A DNA stretch of 64,000 bases, taken from Paenibacillus woosongensis. Its GTDB lineage: Bacteria; Bacillota; Bacilli; Paenibacillales; Paenibacillaceae. The stretch is from the NCBI RefSeq assembly GCF_030122845.1, contig NZ_CP126084.1, positions 5,046,501 through 5,110,500 of the forward strand, given 5' to 3'. Positions 34,413 through 43,379 of the stretch are shown here, one piece after another. The first letter of the stretch is position 1; every line of letters starts with the position of its first letter. The position numbers and the translations under genes were made by a program. A model generated the notes under the pieces. It ran no database searches and was not told the origin of the DNA. It saw only the letters and a list, made by a program, of their open reading frames with translations.

Positions 34413-35942
34413 ATGAGCATGCTGTTTCTTTTGGTGATCTGTTGCCTCGGGACTCTCCCAGTTAACACCTCTAACACCCTCGCCATGACGATACATCAAG
34501 ATCGCTTTCAATTTATAGATGAAGAAATTACGCAGAACATGCAGCGGTTCAACATTCCGGGCATGGCTTTTGTGCTGGCTGATGAGAACGGTACTGTCTA
34601 TTCCAAAGGTTATGGCGTGCTGAAGCAAGACAGTACCCTTAAGGTTAACACATCGACCAATTTTCATATTGGTTCTATCTCTAAGGTCTTTACCTCACTT
34701 GCGATTATGCAGCTCCGGGATGCAGGACAGATCCAACTCCATGACCCTGTCACTAAGTATTTGCCATGGTTCACCACGAAAGATCCTATTCTATCCGGCC
34801 GCATAACCATCCGGGATCTGCTAAATCATACAAGCGGGCTGCCAGGGCGGCTGAATGCCCATGATCTAACTGGAACAAGTCTGGAGACGATTGAGCCGCA
34901 ACTCGGTCGGAAACTGCAGAACGTTTCTCTTGTAGCCAAGCCAGGTGCAACCTATGAGTATTCCAATATAAACTATGATCTGCTCCAACTTATTATAGAG
35001 GAAGTCAGCGCTCTTTCTTTTCCTGACTACATGAGTCAACAGATTTTTCAACCACTCGGCATGAAGCGAACATTCTTCAACCAGGATAACGAACTTGAAC
35101 CTAATTCGGCCACCGGGCACCGATACCTCTGGGGGAATCTCCGGCCTTTTCATGAGCATCTTGCCTATGCTACATTGGGCTCTGCCGGTTTATCGACAAA
35201 CGTTACAGATCTGGGCATTTACATTTCCTTTCTCTTAAGCGACTCTGCAGCATCAAACAATTCTGTTCTTCAATCGAGCAGTTTGCGTGAAATGCGCAAG
35301 GCGGCCATTTATGATTCGTCTATCGGGTATGGATACGGCTGGGAAATGACCAGAAATACGATTGAAAAAAAGGGAGGTCTGCCCGGGTTCACTGCTAACC
35401 TCATTATAGTTCCAGGTAAATCCTACGGCTTTGCCCTGCTTGCCAACTCCAAGCAAAATATAACCGATGAAACAAACTTTAATATTTATCGGATCCTGGA
35501 GGGGGATTCGCCTATTCATTTGGCCAAAGCCGATTATCCCGCCATTTCGCCTATAAATAAGAGTCTTCTATATATAAGCGGACTACTGATCTTCATCGTA
35601 TTATTAATGTGGCTGCCCACACTCATTCGTTGTTTCACCAAGCAAGGCGGCTGTCTCTGGATCAAACCCACAACCGCAACCATACTCATCTGCTTCGTGT
35701 TGAATATCATTATAAATGTGGGAGTCCAGTATTACATTTACGTATACGTTCCCTTTGCCAGCGGAGCTCCGTCCCTCTATCGGCTTACGACGGCTCCCGA
35801 TTCGGTAAATGGGTTGACGCTGCTGTCCATAGCTTGGCTCGTCTTCAGCATTTCAGTCGCGTGCAAGTCCTTAGTTCGCTTAAATAAGACATCACAGAGG
35901 GTTCAGAAAAGCACTAAATCAATCACTCCGCCTCGACAATGA
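34413..35942 (+). CDS. Serine hydrolase, beta-lactamase/class C-like family, with C-terminal membrane helices
   Basis: 509 residues from ATG 34413. The frame is open to 34296, but that part is the deoD terminator. AGGAGG at 34389-34394 is 19 bases before the ATG yet 7 before an in-frame ATT (34401), so a rare ATT start is possible. Signal-like N-terminus (MSMLFLLVICCLGTLPVNTS). Penicillin-binding-protein-like catalytic part: NFHIGSISKVFTSLAIMQL (SxxK), YEYSNINYDLLQ (YxN), and a late KKGGLPGF in the HTG-like place. The last 120 residues contain three or so transmembrane segments (SLLYISGLLIFIVLLMWLP). Such proteins are esterases or D-amino-acid peptidases; no substrate can be named. Its 3' end overlaps the converging gene by 20 bases. 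Confidence 0.85.
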   Translation: MSMLFLLVICCLGTLPVNTSNTLAMTIHQDRFQFIDEEITQNMQRFNIPGMAFVLADENGTVYSKGYGVLKQDSTLKVNTSTNFHIGSISKVFTSLAIMQLRDAGQIQLHDPVTKYLPWFTTKDPILSGRITIRDLLNHTSGLPGRLNAHDLTGTSLETIEPQLGRKLQNVSLVAKPGATYEYSNINYDLLQLIIEEVSALSFPDYMSQQIFQPLGMKRTFFNQDNELEPNSATGHRYLWGNLRPFHEHLAYATLGSAGLSTNVTDLGIYISFLLSDSAASNNSVLQSSSLREMRKAAIYDSSIGYGYGWEMTRNTIEKKGGLPGFTANLIIVPGKSYGFALLANSKQNITDETNFNIYRILEGDSPIHLAKADYPAISPINKSLLYISGLLIFIVLLMWLPTLIRCFTKQGGCLWIKPTTATILICFVLNIIINVGVQYYIYVYVPFASGAPSLYRLTTAPDSVNGLTLLSIAWLVFSISVACKSLVRLNKTSQRVQKSTKSITPPRQ

Positions 35943-37122
35943 ACTCAGCCCACTTCGTCGCTACCGGCCCTCGTTCAGGAGCAGCGATGTAGTTCGGGCT
36001 GTCGATTCTGACTAGGTAGTTACCCGGGGCCTCGACTCGAACGGTTCCTGAAAACTTGCCGGCCTGAATCGGGAGCCTCTTGGTGCTGACTGTCTCGTAT
36101 ACGCTATAAGAATCTTCAGGCTTTGGATTATATTTCTGCACTGCTACAGTAACTTGGTCGAATAAGTGATGGGACTTTACCATCGTCCCCTCAATTGCAA
36201 TTTCGGCACCGCTTTTCACATTGACATATCCGGACGCAGGCTGATTAATTGTAATGTATTGCTGGCCTTCCTCCGTCAATTTCACAGGCACCGCAGCAGA
36301 ATCGCTAACCTTGCGCAAAACAGTGAAATGGGCTTCGCCTGCGGAAATAGCATATAACTTGAAAGGATTTATACCGGGCCGCAGTTCAGCCTCAAACTCC
36401 ATGCGGTTGTAAAGGCGGCCATCCTGCGATATGCCTTTGGCCGTCACTTGCCCAGTTCCTCCACCCCAACCTCCGCTGCCAAAAGCGAACAGAAATTGCG
36501 GGGCATACATATCCTCCTGATACAGCATCGAGAATTTGGCCGTCTCTCCGTCGACCTCCCAGCTCGGAGTCAGCACTTCAATGATCTTCTCGCTCCAATT
36601 CCAGGTAACTGTTCCCTGGTTCAGCGACGCAGTAACACCGAGCCATGCCAGCGGCTTCACGGGAATATATATACGCCCGTTCGCCAAGAATGGCTTTGGA
36701 ATTTTCTCGCCTGGTATCGTGTCCCCATCAGGCAAATAAATTTGATCCGAACCAATGCGGAAGGATAGCTCCTGCCAGCTAGGGACAACTTGCGGCTTCA
36801 TGACAACCCGTGCCTCCCTTTTCTTGGCATCCCATGTCACAGAGGCGGCGGCACCGCTCTCCTGGAGCGTACGCAGCGGCACAAAGACCCGGCCGTTCTT
36901 TAGAATCGGTTGATCTGCACGTATGCTCTTTCCGTCTAATGTCGCGGAAGTGCCTTGCAAATTAAATTTCAATTCGTGCTTGATCCGGTACATTTTCGCA
37001 ATGTCTCCCGCCGGGCCACTGGCCGCATCCGGCGCAGCGATTACAGGGGCAGCTAGTGCACTTATGCTTAGAGTCAGCGCTGACGTGATGGACAGCATAG
37101 TGGTCATTATTTTCCTCATCAT
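35923..37122 (-). CDS. Secreted protein with copper-amine-oxidase N-terminal-like (stalk) domain
   Basis: 399 residues. Signal peptide MRKIMTTMLSITSALTLSISALAAP. Residues about 55-185 hold two halves of the stalk-type fold (IRADQPILKNGRVFVPLRTLQESGAAASVTWDAKKREARVVM and IPKPFLANGRIYIPVKPLAWLGVTASLN, in part), common in Paenibacillus exported proteins and not evidence of an oxidase. The rest is beta-rich, with a Gly-Gly-Trp-Gly-Gly-Gly segment near 225 and an Ig-like end. Role unknown. Its 3' end overlaps that of the serine hydrolase gene. Confidence 0.85.
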   Translation of the reverse strand: MMRKIMTTMLSITSALTLSISALAAPVIAAPDAASGPAGDIAKMYRIKHELKFNLQGTSATLDGKSIRADQPILKNGRVFVPLRTLQESGAAASVTWDAKKREARVVMKPQVVPSWQELSFRIGSDQIYLPDGDTIPGEKIPKPFLANGRIYIPVKPLAWLGVTASLNQGTVTWNWSEKIIEVLTPSWEVDGETAKFSMLYQEDMYAPQFLFAFGSGGWGGGTGQVTAKGISQDGRLYNRMEFEAELRPGINPFKLYAISAGEAHFTVLRKVSDSAAVPVKLTEEGQQYITINQPASGYVNVKSGAEIAIEGTMVKSHHLFDQVTVAVQKYNPKPEDSYSVYETVSTKRLPIQAGKFSGTVRVEAPGNYLVRIDSPNYIAAPERGPVATKWAEFIVEAE

Positions 37123-37202
37123 TATTTATCCCTCCATCCTCTTTCTATGTATATAAACTCCATATTCCTTTCTAATGTTGCGAAATTAGCTAAATTTGCA
37201 AA

Positions 37203-37254
37203 ATAAAATCAACTATATCGCAGGCGATTACAGCCTTGAACACAGTTGATCTTA
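37203..37254 (-). terminator. Weak candidate terminator of the reductase gene
   Basis: GATCAACT and AGTTGATTTTATTTT on the minus strand can pair over 7 bp with a long loop, just past the stop at 37299. The loop is long and the call is tentative. Confidence 0.3.
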
Positions 37255-37298
37255 TATACAGCGCCCTTAACACCGCGTATCCTCTTACTGAATTGTAC

Positions 37299-38354
37299 TC
37301 ATTTGATCATTTGCTTAATCAATTCCCGGTTGCGTGCCTTGAAGATCTCGTTATGAGAAGAAACCATCCCGTTCTTGTGAGCGTCAGGCTGGATGTATTG
37401 CTTGGCTCGATTGACCGCATTGGCGGCATCCTGGAAAGCCCCGGCAATAAGATGCAGCTTCCCGTCGTGCTTCAAGATATCGCCGGCGGCATACAATCCC
37501 CCGATAGAGGACTCGCTGCCGGAACTGCCGGCAATATAATAATTGTCCGCAATGTCTATGTTCAGTTCGCTATTCTCCAGCAGGGTAGTATCGCGTTCAT
37601 AGCCGTGATTAATAATGACTTCATCGACGCCAAGGAACATCACCTCGCCCGTCTCATGATTCGTCAGTTCTACACGTTCTATCGCTTCGTGGTTCTCACC
37701 AGCAATCAGCTTCGTAATCGACGTATTAAAATAACATTTAGCGGAGCTGTTCAGCAGCTGGGTCACTTGCGCCTCATGCCCGGACAACGACTCTTTGCGG
37801 TAAGTCAAATAGACCTGGCCGGCAATCGGCTCCAGTTCATTCGCCCAATCGATCGCAGAATTGCCGCCACCGGATATAATGACAGTCTTCCCTTTGAAAC
37901 GCTGGAGCGATTTTACCGTGTAGTTCAGGTTAGACACCTCGAATCTCTCCGCGCCTTCAATCTCCAGCTTCTGCGGATTCAGGATGCCGCCGCCCACGGC
38001 GACGATTACCGTGCGCGAGTAGTGCTTCCGTCCTGAAGCAGCCTGTAAAACAAAGATGCCTTCCCCATCCCGAGAAATAGACTCTACCTTCTCATTCAAT
38101 ACAACCTCCGGATTAAAGGTCAGTCCCTGCTCAACGAGCTGCTCGATCAATTTCGCACCGGGAACTGGCGTCAATCCCCCAACGTCCCAAATCATCTTCT
38201 CGGGATAGACATGAACCTTGCCGCCCAGCCTTGGCTGATATTCTATCAGCTTGGTCTTCATTTCCCGAAGCCCGCTGTAAAAAGCGGAGTACAGCCCTGC
38301 AGGCCCCCCGCCAATGATCGTTACATCAAATATGTCCTGCCCTTGCTCCTCCAC
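37299..38354 (-). CDS. Ferredoxin/flavodoxin-NADP+ reductase, thioredoxin-reductase-like (YumC-like)
   Basis: 351 residues. FAD-binding VTIIGGGPAGLYSAFYSGL, NADP-binding VIISGGGNSAIDWANEL, second FAD motif GLYAAGDILKH. It lacks the CxxC redox pair of thioredoxin reductase, as expected for YumC-type FNR. Start GTG 38354, nine bases after GAGGAG. It is divergent from a siderophore-uptake operon with a Fur box between them, so it may supply reducing power for releasing iron from imported siderophores or feed a flavodoxin under iron limitation (inference). Confidence 0.93.
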   Translation of the reverse strand: MEEQGQDIFDVTIIGGGPAGLYSAFYSGLREMKTKLIEYQPRLGGKVHVYPEKMIWDVGGLTPVPGAKLIEQLVEQGLTFNPEVVLNEKVESISRDGEGIFVLQAASGRKHYSRTVIVAVGGGILNPQKLEIEGAERFEVSNLNYTVKSLQRFKGKTVIISGGGNSAIDWANELEPIAGQVYLTYRKESLSGHEAQVTQLLNSSAKCYFNTSITKLIAGENHEAIERVELTNHETGEVMFLGVDEVIINHGYERDTTLLENSELNIDIADNYYIAGSSGSESSIGGLYAAGDILKHDGKLHLIAGAFQDAANAVNRAKQYIQPDAHKNGMVSSHNEIFKARNRELIKQMIK

Positions 38355-38396
38355 ATCAATTCACTCCTCAGCAATATTTGTTGACCTAGAAAATGA

Positions 38397-38425
38397 TTGA
38401 CAACAGTACATGGTGATTTTATAGT
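38397..38425 (+). promoter_or_regulatory. Candidate sigmaA promoter of the siderophore uptake operon
   Basis: TTGACA, exactly 17 bp, then TATAGT. The Fur box begins 15 bases after the -10, so bound Fur would cover the start site. Confidence 0.75.
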
Positions 38426-38439
38426 AATTATATTGAAAT

Positions 38440-38454
38440 TGATAATCATTATCA
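38440..38454. promoter_or_regulatory. Fur box
   Basis: TGATAAT-C-ATTATCA is a perfect 7-1-7 inverted repeat as in the Bacillus Fur consensus. It sits in the 122-bp gap between the divergent reductase and siderophore-binding protein genes. Confidence 0.93.
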
Positions 38455-38476
38455 AGTAGAAAAGGGGATTAACAAA

Positions 38477-39448
38477 GTGAAGAGGCTATGGATTCCAATA
38501 ATACTATTATTTGTACTCCTGGTTAGCGCATGCGGCAGCCAGGCCGCAGATCATAGAGGAAACAGCGGGGGAACCGGCCAAAATACGGACGCTGCTTCAG
38601 AGAACAAGGGAGCGCCGGACGGCAATAGCGAAGCTGGAACGATCACTTACCAGTCCGAGAACGGACCTATCGAAGTGCCTGCAAATCCGCAGCGCGTTAT
38701 CGTGCTTTCCTCTTTTGCCGGTAATGTCATGGCTCTGAACGTAAATCTGGTTGGCGTCGATTCATGGTCGAAGATGAACCCGCGCTTTGCCGATCAACTT
38801 AAAGATGTAGAAGAAGTCTCCGACGAAAGTCTGGAGAAAATTATTGAGCTTGACCCCGACCTGATCATCGGTCTGTCCAATATTAACAATGTCAACAAGC
38901 TGCAAGAGATTGCCCCTACGGTAACGTTTACTTATGGGAAGGTTGATTATTTGACCCAGCACCTGGAGATCGGCAAGCTGCTGAACAAGGAGAAGGAAGC
39001 TCAAGCGTGGGTCGACGATTTCAAACAAAGAGCGCAGCAAGCCGGAGAAGACATTAAGGCGAAGATCGGGGCGGACGCCACCGTTTCGGTCATTGAGAAC
39101 TTCGATAAGCAGATTTATGTATTTGGCGACAACTGGGGACGCGGCACGGAAATCCTGTACCAGGAGATGAAGCTGGCCATGCCGGAGAAGGTCAAGGAAA
39201 TGGCGCTGAAAGACGGATACTACGCCTTATCTCTGGAGGTTCTGCCTGAATATGCCGGAGATTACCTGATCGTCAGCAAGAACCCGGATACGGACAACTC
39301 CTTCATGGAGACCGATACGTATAAAAATATGCCGGCCGTCAAAAACAAACATGTATTCGAAGCCAATGCGAAGGAATTCTATTTCAACGATCCGGTCACC
39401 TTGGACTACCAGCTGGAATTTTTTATCGATCACTTCTTAAACAAGTAG
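38477..39448 (+). CDS. Iron-siderophore-binding lipoprotein
   Basis: 323 residues from GTG 38477. Lipobox LVSACGSQ followed by an Asn/Gly/Ala-rich tether, then a type III (FhuD/FeuA-like) binding fold: PANPQRVIVLSSFAGNVMALNVNLVGVDSW, IIELDPDLIIGLSNINNVNKLQEIAPTVTF (in part), and VSVIENFDKQIYVFGDNWGRGTEILYQEMKL. It delivers ferric siderophore to the FecCD permeases encoded next. Hydroxamate or catecholate preference cannot be read from sequence. Fur box and promoter lie directly upstream. Confidence 0.93.
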   Translation: MKRLWIPIILLFVLLVSACGSQAADHRGNSGGTGQNTDAASENKGAPDGNSEAGTITYQSENGPIEVPANPQRVIVLSSFAGNVMALNVNLVGVDSWSKMNPRFADQLKDVEEVSDESLEKIIELDPDLIIGLSNINNVNKLQEIAPTVTFTYGKVDYLTQHLEIGKLLNKEKEAQAWVDDFKQRAQQAGEDIKAKIGADATVSVIENFDKQIYVFGDNWGRGTEILYQEMKLAMPEKVKEMALKDGYYALSLEVLPEYAGDYLIVSKNPDTDNSFMETDTYKNMPAVKNKHVFEANAKEFYFNDPVTLDYQLEFFIDHFLNK

Positions 39449-39482
39449 TTACAGATTGCCTTTATCGTTGAAACAAAGAACA

Positions 39483-39510
39483 GGGATTCTTATGACGATG
39501 TAAGAATTCC
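39483..39510 (+). other. Intercistronic stem-loop after the siderophore-binding gene
   Basis: GGGATTCTTA and TAAGAATTCC form a 10-bp stem (one G-U pair), followed by TCTTCTTTAT. It could be a partial terminator or stabiliser between the binding-protein and permease genes. Confidence 0.6.
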
Positions 39511-39549
39511 TCTTCTTTATATTCTACTTTAAGAAAAGATGAGTGACTG

Positions 39550-40560
39550 ATGACTATAAAAAAACGAAAGACCATCCCCTTTCCTTACAAGCTCCTGGCC
39601 GGGATCATTGCATTTATCGGCATGTTCGTCATTGCCCTGGTTTTTGGAGCCGCAGACACGTCGATCCAAGATGTATGGCTGGCGCTAACTTCTAATACTG
39701 CAGGCGATAAAATTTCCATGATTCGCGAAATCCGCCTGCCTCGCGAAGTTGCAGCTATTTTCGTCGGAGCAGCCCTGGCTGTGGCTGGGGCGATCATGCA
39801 GGGCATGACGAAGAACCCGCTCGCAGATCCCGGCCTGCTTGGCCTGACAGCCGGGGCGAATGCGGCGCTGGCCGTAACGATCGCCTTCATTCCTGCGGCC
39901 AACTACTTCGGCATCATGATCGGCTGCTTTATTGGGGCGGCTGTCGGGGCCGCGCTGGTCTTCGGCATCGCCGCGGCTAGGAAGGGCGGCCTGTCCCATT
40001 TCCGAATCGTGCTGGCCGGGGCAGCCATCTCGGCATTCCTGTATGCGATCGCTGAGGGGATCGGGATTTATTTCAAAATATCCAAGGACGTATCCATGTG
40101 GACGGCAGGCGGCATGATCGGCACGACCTGGAAGCAGCTCCTGATCATCGTGCCCTTTATCGCGCTCGGCATCCTGGTATCGTTATTCCTCTCCCGCCAG
40201 CTGACCATCCTCAGCTTAAGCGAAGAGGTTGCCGTGGGACTAGGCCAGAATATCGCGGTCATCAAGACGGTTCTCTTCATCGTGATCATTCTGCTGGCCG
40301 GAGCTTCTGTGGCGCTTGTCGGGAATATGGTGTTCATCGGCCTGATGATTCCGCACGTCGTCCGGGCCATCGTAGGTACCGATTATAGGTACATTATCCC
40401 GATGTCGGCGATTTCGGGAGCTGCGTTCATGCTGTTTGCCGACACGCTGGGCCGAACTATCAACGCTCCTTACGAGACGCCCGTGGCCGCCATTGTGGCG
40501 ATGATGGGTCTTCCTTTCTTCCTGTTCATCGTACATAAAGGAGGCAAAGCATTCTCATGA
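39550..40560 (+). CDS. FecCD-family siderophore ABC permease
   Basis: 336 residues, about ten transmembrane helices. Family markers: IREIRLPREVAAIFVGAALAVAGAIMQGMTKNPLADPGLLGLTAGANAALA (in part), SLSEEVAVGLGQNIAVIK (the EA-like coupling loop to the ATPase) and NMVFIGLMIPHVVRAIVGTDYR. Its TGA overlaps the ATG of the next permease (ATGA). No ATPase gene follows, so it must share one encoded elsewhere. Confidence 0.95.
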   Translation: MTIKKRKTIPFPYKLLAGIIAFIGMFVIALVFGAADTSIQDVWLALTSNTAGDKISMIREIRLPREVAAIFVGAALAVAGAIMQGMTKNPLADPGLLGLTAGANAALAVTIAFIPAANYFGIMIGCFIGAAVGAALVFGIAAARKGGLSHFRIVLAGAAISAFLYAIAEGIGIYFKISKDVSMWTAGGMIGTTWKQLLIIVPFIALGILVSLFLSRQLTILSLSEEVAVGLGQNIAVIKTVLFIVIILLAGASVALVGNMVFIGLMIPHVVRAIVGTDYRYIIPMSAISGAAFMLFADTLGRTINAPYETPVAAIVAMMGLPFFLFIVHKGGKAFS

Positions 40561-41564
40561 TACAACGGGCATTACTACGCAAACAGCGCCTTATTCTGCT
40601 GATCCTGCTGGCGCTGATCATCGCCACGGTCGTTATTGGCATGGGAATCGGCTACTCTTCTTTATCCTATGACCGGTTAATCCCTACTCTGGTCGGTCAG
40701 GGCACATTCAAAGAGGAGTTTGTATTGTTCTCCGTCAGGCTGCCGCGAATCGTCATTACGCTGCTGGCCGGCATGGCGCTGGCCTTGTCAGGGGCCATCC
40801 TGCAAGGGATTACGCGCAACGATTTGGCTGACCCGGGGATTATAGGCATTAACTCTGGGGCTGGTGTGGCAATTGCGGTGTTCTTTTTATTTTTTCCGAT
40901 CAAGGCAGGACCGTTTGTGTACTTGCTTCCTTTGGTGGCCTTCATTGGGGCCTTTCTGACGGTGTGTGCCATCTATGTATTCTCATACCATCGGACGGCT
41001 GGCCTGCAGCCTGTGCGCTTGGTGCTTACCGGGATCGGCTTCTCCATGGCGCTGTCCGGGGTCATGATCGTCCTCATCTCCTCCGCGGAGCGGGCCAAGG
41101 TGGACTTCATCGCCAAGTGGATTGCCGGCAACATCTGGGGTTCCGATTGGCCCTTCATCTTGGCGATGCTGCCCTGGCTGGGTGCGCTTATTCCCTTTAC
41201 CTTGTACAAGGCCCATCGCCTGAATTTGATGGAGCTGAGCGAACCGGTCACGATCGGTGTAGGCGTGCCCGTTGAAAGAGAGCGAATCGTGCTGCTGCTT
41301 ACTGCCGTTGCCCTCGCGGCGTCTGCCGTCTCCGTCACGGGCGGAATTTCATTCATCGGCCTGATGGCTCCGCACATAGCCAAGGCGCTTATCGGGCCGC
41401 GCAACCAGCTGTTCATCCCTATTGCGGTACTCATTGGCGGGTGGCTGCTGCTCGCAGCCGATACGATTGGCCGCAACATCGTTCAGCCAGACGGCATTCC
41501 GGCAGGGATCATGGTCGCCCTGATCGGCGCCCCCTACTTTGTCTATTTGCTGCTCAGAAAATAA
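40557..41564 (+). CDS. FecCD-family siderophore ABC permease, second subunit
   Basis: 335 residues, about ten helices. VRLPRIVITLLAGMALALSGAILQGITRNDLADPGIIGINSGAG and LSEPVTIGVGVPVERERIVLL are the family blocks (shown in part), and GGISFIGLMAPHIAKALIGPRN closes the channel domain. Forms a heterodimer with the preceding subunit. Last gene of the operon; a strong terminator follows. Confidence 0.95.
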   Translation: MIQRALLRKQRLILLILLALIIATVVIGMGIGYSSLSYDRLIPTLVGQGTFKEEFVLFSVRLPRIVITLLAGMALALSGAILQGITRNDLADPGIIGINSGAGVAIAVFFLFFPIKAGPFVYLLPLVAFIGAFLTVCAIYVFSYHRTAGLQPVRLVLTGIGFSMALSGVMIVLISSAERAKVDFIAKWIAGNIWGSDWPFILAMLPWLGALIPFTLYKAHRLNLMELSEPVTIGVGVPVERERIVLLLTAVALAASAVSVTGGISFIGLMAPHIAKALIGPRNQLFIPIAVLIGGWLLLAADTIGRNIVQPDGIPAGIMVALIGAPYFVYLLLRK

Positions 41565-41577
41565 CCTGAACATCAGA

Positions 41578-41621
41578 AAGCCCCTAAAGCGCACGGCTAC
41601 CGCCTGCTGCCTTAGGGGCTT
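41578..41621. terminator. Intrinsic terminator of the siderophore operon
   Basis: AAGCCCCTAA and TTAGGGGCTT form a 10-bp perfect stem. The T-tract is short, and the converging epimerase gene ends 27 bases further on. Confidence 0.7.
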
Positions 41622-41647
41622 GAACATTTCAGAGTTGCTTAAATTTC

Positions 41648-42667
41648 TTATTCAGTTACAGCCTTTACAGCACGGTCCATGGCATCGATCACCTTGTCAC
41701 ACCACGCATCGAATTCCGGATCCTCCAGTTGAAGCTCCGGATGGGCCAGTATGTACTGCACAGTCTGCTTGATGCCTTGATCAAGCCTAGTCGTTGCCAC
41801 GAATTCCGGAACAAGGCGTTTCAGTTTAGAATTATCGAACACGACTGAATTGGCTTTATCCCCCAGCAGACTGCCCCGTAAATCATCCGAGCTGCACGCC
41901 GCCAGAAATTCGGAGGACACATGAACCGCATTCAGCTTCACGCCCAAAGCATCGGCAATCATCTCATAGATTTGGTTCCAGGTTACCGTCTCATCAGATG
42001 TAATATGAACGGACTCGCCGATCGCATGAATGTTGCCCATCAAGCCTATGAAGCCTTTGGCAAAATCGCTGTTATGTGTCATTGTCCAAAGTGAGGTTCC
42101 ATCCCCATGAATAATGACCGGCTTGTTCTCAAGCATCCGCTTAGCGACCTGCCAGCTTCCCTTGCTGCCATGCACGCCCAACGGGATGGAGCGCTCGCAA
42201 TACGTATGGCTTGGCCTTACAATCGTTATCGGGAAGCTATTCTCCCGGTACTGCTTCACCAGATACTCTTCGCAGGCGATTTTATTTCTGGAATACTCCC
42301 AATAAGGGTTCGATAATGGCGTTCCTTCAGTAACTCTATAATCCGACAATGGGGTCTGATAGGCTGACGCCGAGCTGATGAAAATAAATTGCTTCGTTCT
42401 CCCGTTGAACAGGCGATAATCCCTCTCCAGCTGCTCGGGGTGGAAGGCGATAAAATCGGCCACGACATCAAAGTTCATATTCTCGATAAGCCGAGCAACG
42501 GCGGCTTCATCATTGATGTCGGCTTGCAGAATATTGACTCCGGCCGGCAATCCGCTATTTCTTGTTCCCCGGTTCAACAAATACAGCTCGCAATTCTCCG
42601 TCTCGGCCAGCTGCTGCGTGATCGCTGAGCTGATCGTTCCCGTTCCGCCGATAAATAATACTTTCAT
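41648..42667 (-). CDS. NAD-dependent epimerase/dehydratase, extended SDR
   Basis: 339 residues from ATG 42667, seven bases after GGAGGTG; the longer frame is not supported. Rossmann motif FIGGTGTISSAI (GxxGxxxxx type), FIFISSASAYQTP, and YSRNKIACEEYL (YxxxK catalytic pair). The GGTGTIS variant is typical of the RNA-binding-like/CSP41-type or isoflavone-reductase-like SDRs, some of which are sugar epimerases. The HxlR gene lies 71 bases upstream on the same strand, suggesting control by that regulator. Confidence 0.85.
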   Translation of the reverse strand: MKVLFIGGTGTISSAITQQLAETENCELYLLNRGTRNSGLPAGVNILQADINDEAAVARLIENMNFDVVADFIAFHPEQLERDYRLFNGRTKQFIFISSASAYQTPLSDYRVTEGTPLSNPYWEYSRNKIACEEYLVKQYRENSFPITIVRPSHTYCERSIPLGVHGSKGSWQVAKRMLENKPVIIHGDGTSLWTMTHNSDFAKGFIGLMGNIHAIGESVHITSDETVTWNQIYEMIADALGVKLNAVHVSSEFLAACSSDDLRGSLLGDKANSVVFDNSKLKRLVPEFVATTRLDQGIKQTVQYILAHPELQLEDPEFDAWCDKVIDAMDRAVKAVTE

Positions 42668-42738
42668 TCGGACACCTCCATCCATGGTTGATTCCACTTT
42701 CAAGATATCATGTATGGTCCAACCAGACAATGACTTGA

Positions 42739-43110
42739 TCATTCCAAATGTCCATTTAAAACATTCTCTTCCAATACGGCGAATTTATTGCCGTACACCT
42801 TGGTGATATGCTTATCCCCCCATGCGCATAAGGCATCCAGGATCCCTCGCAGGCTTTGTCCGTATTCGCTTAATTCATACTCCACCTTAGGTGGCACTTG
42901 ATTATATATAATTCTATTAATTACGCCGTCTGCCTCCAGCTCGCGCAATTGCTGCGTCAGCATTTTCTGGGTAATTTCCGGCATAAGCCGCTTCAATTCG
43001 CTCGTTCGCTTCTTGCCATGCGTCAGATGGCACAGAATCACACATTTCCACTTGCCCCCAATGACCTCCAGCGTGGCTTCTACGGAAATATTATATTTCT
43101 TCTTTTTCAA
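42739..43110 (-). CDS. HxlR-family transcriptional regulator
   Basis: 123 residues from TTG 43110, nine bases after AGGAGG. Winged helix of the HxlR type: VEATLEVIGGKWKCVILCHLTHGKKRTSELKRLMPEITQKMLTQQLRELEADGVI (in part), then VPPKVEYELSEYGQSL. A Cys in the conserved position (KCVILCHL) recalls redox- or electrophile-sensing members such as HypR/YodB, but the position of sensing Cys varies. Divergent from the SDR gene at 43380. Confidence 0.92.
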   Translation of the reverse strand: MKKKKYNISVEATLEVIGGKWKCVILCHLTHGKKRTSELKRLMPEITQKMLTQQLRELEADGVINRIIYNQVPPKVEYELSEYGQSLRGILDALCAWGDKHITKVYGNKFAVLEENVLNGHLE

Positions 43111-43172
43111 AGTGCACTTCCTCCTTACATTTGAGCCTTCACATAGGTTCAAAAAAGCATCTACATTAAAAC

Positions 43173-43203
43173 AAGTATCTATAGCACATTATAGTGTGTA
43201 CTT
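43173..43203. promoter_or_regulatory. Candidate operator between HxlR and SDR genes
   Basis: AAGTA and TACTT flank an inner CTATA/TATAG pair in the divergent intergenic region. The two inverted repeats are offset by about one base from a common centre, so symmetry is imperfect. Confidence 0.35.
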
Positions 43204-43379
43204 ATTCAAATCACATGCATACTTCATAATAGCACTTGTCGATGAGTTATCAAAATCATCCCAAGCAAATAGAAAGAATGATCGAGTGATAGGATATCCC
43301 TTCGTAAAGTAATATAATTAAACTACAGAGTTACAGAAATTTCCGTCTGAATAATCATGGGGCTAAAGGAGAGGATACG

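Noticed and set aside
37236..38036. 266-codon plus-strand frame
   Set aside because: Antisense to the YumC-like reductase with all its motifs intact on the other strand.
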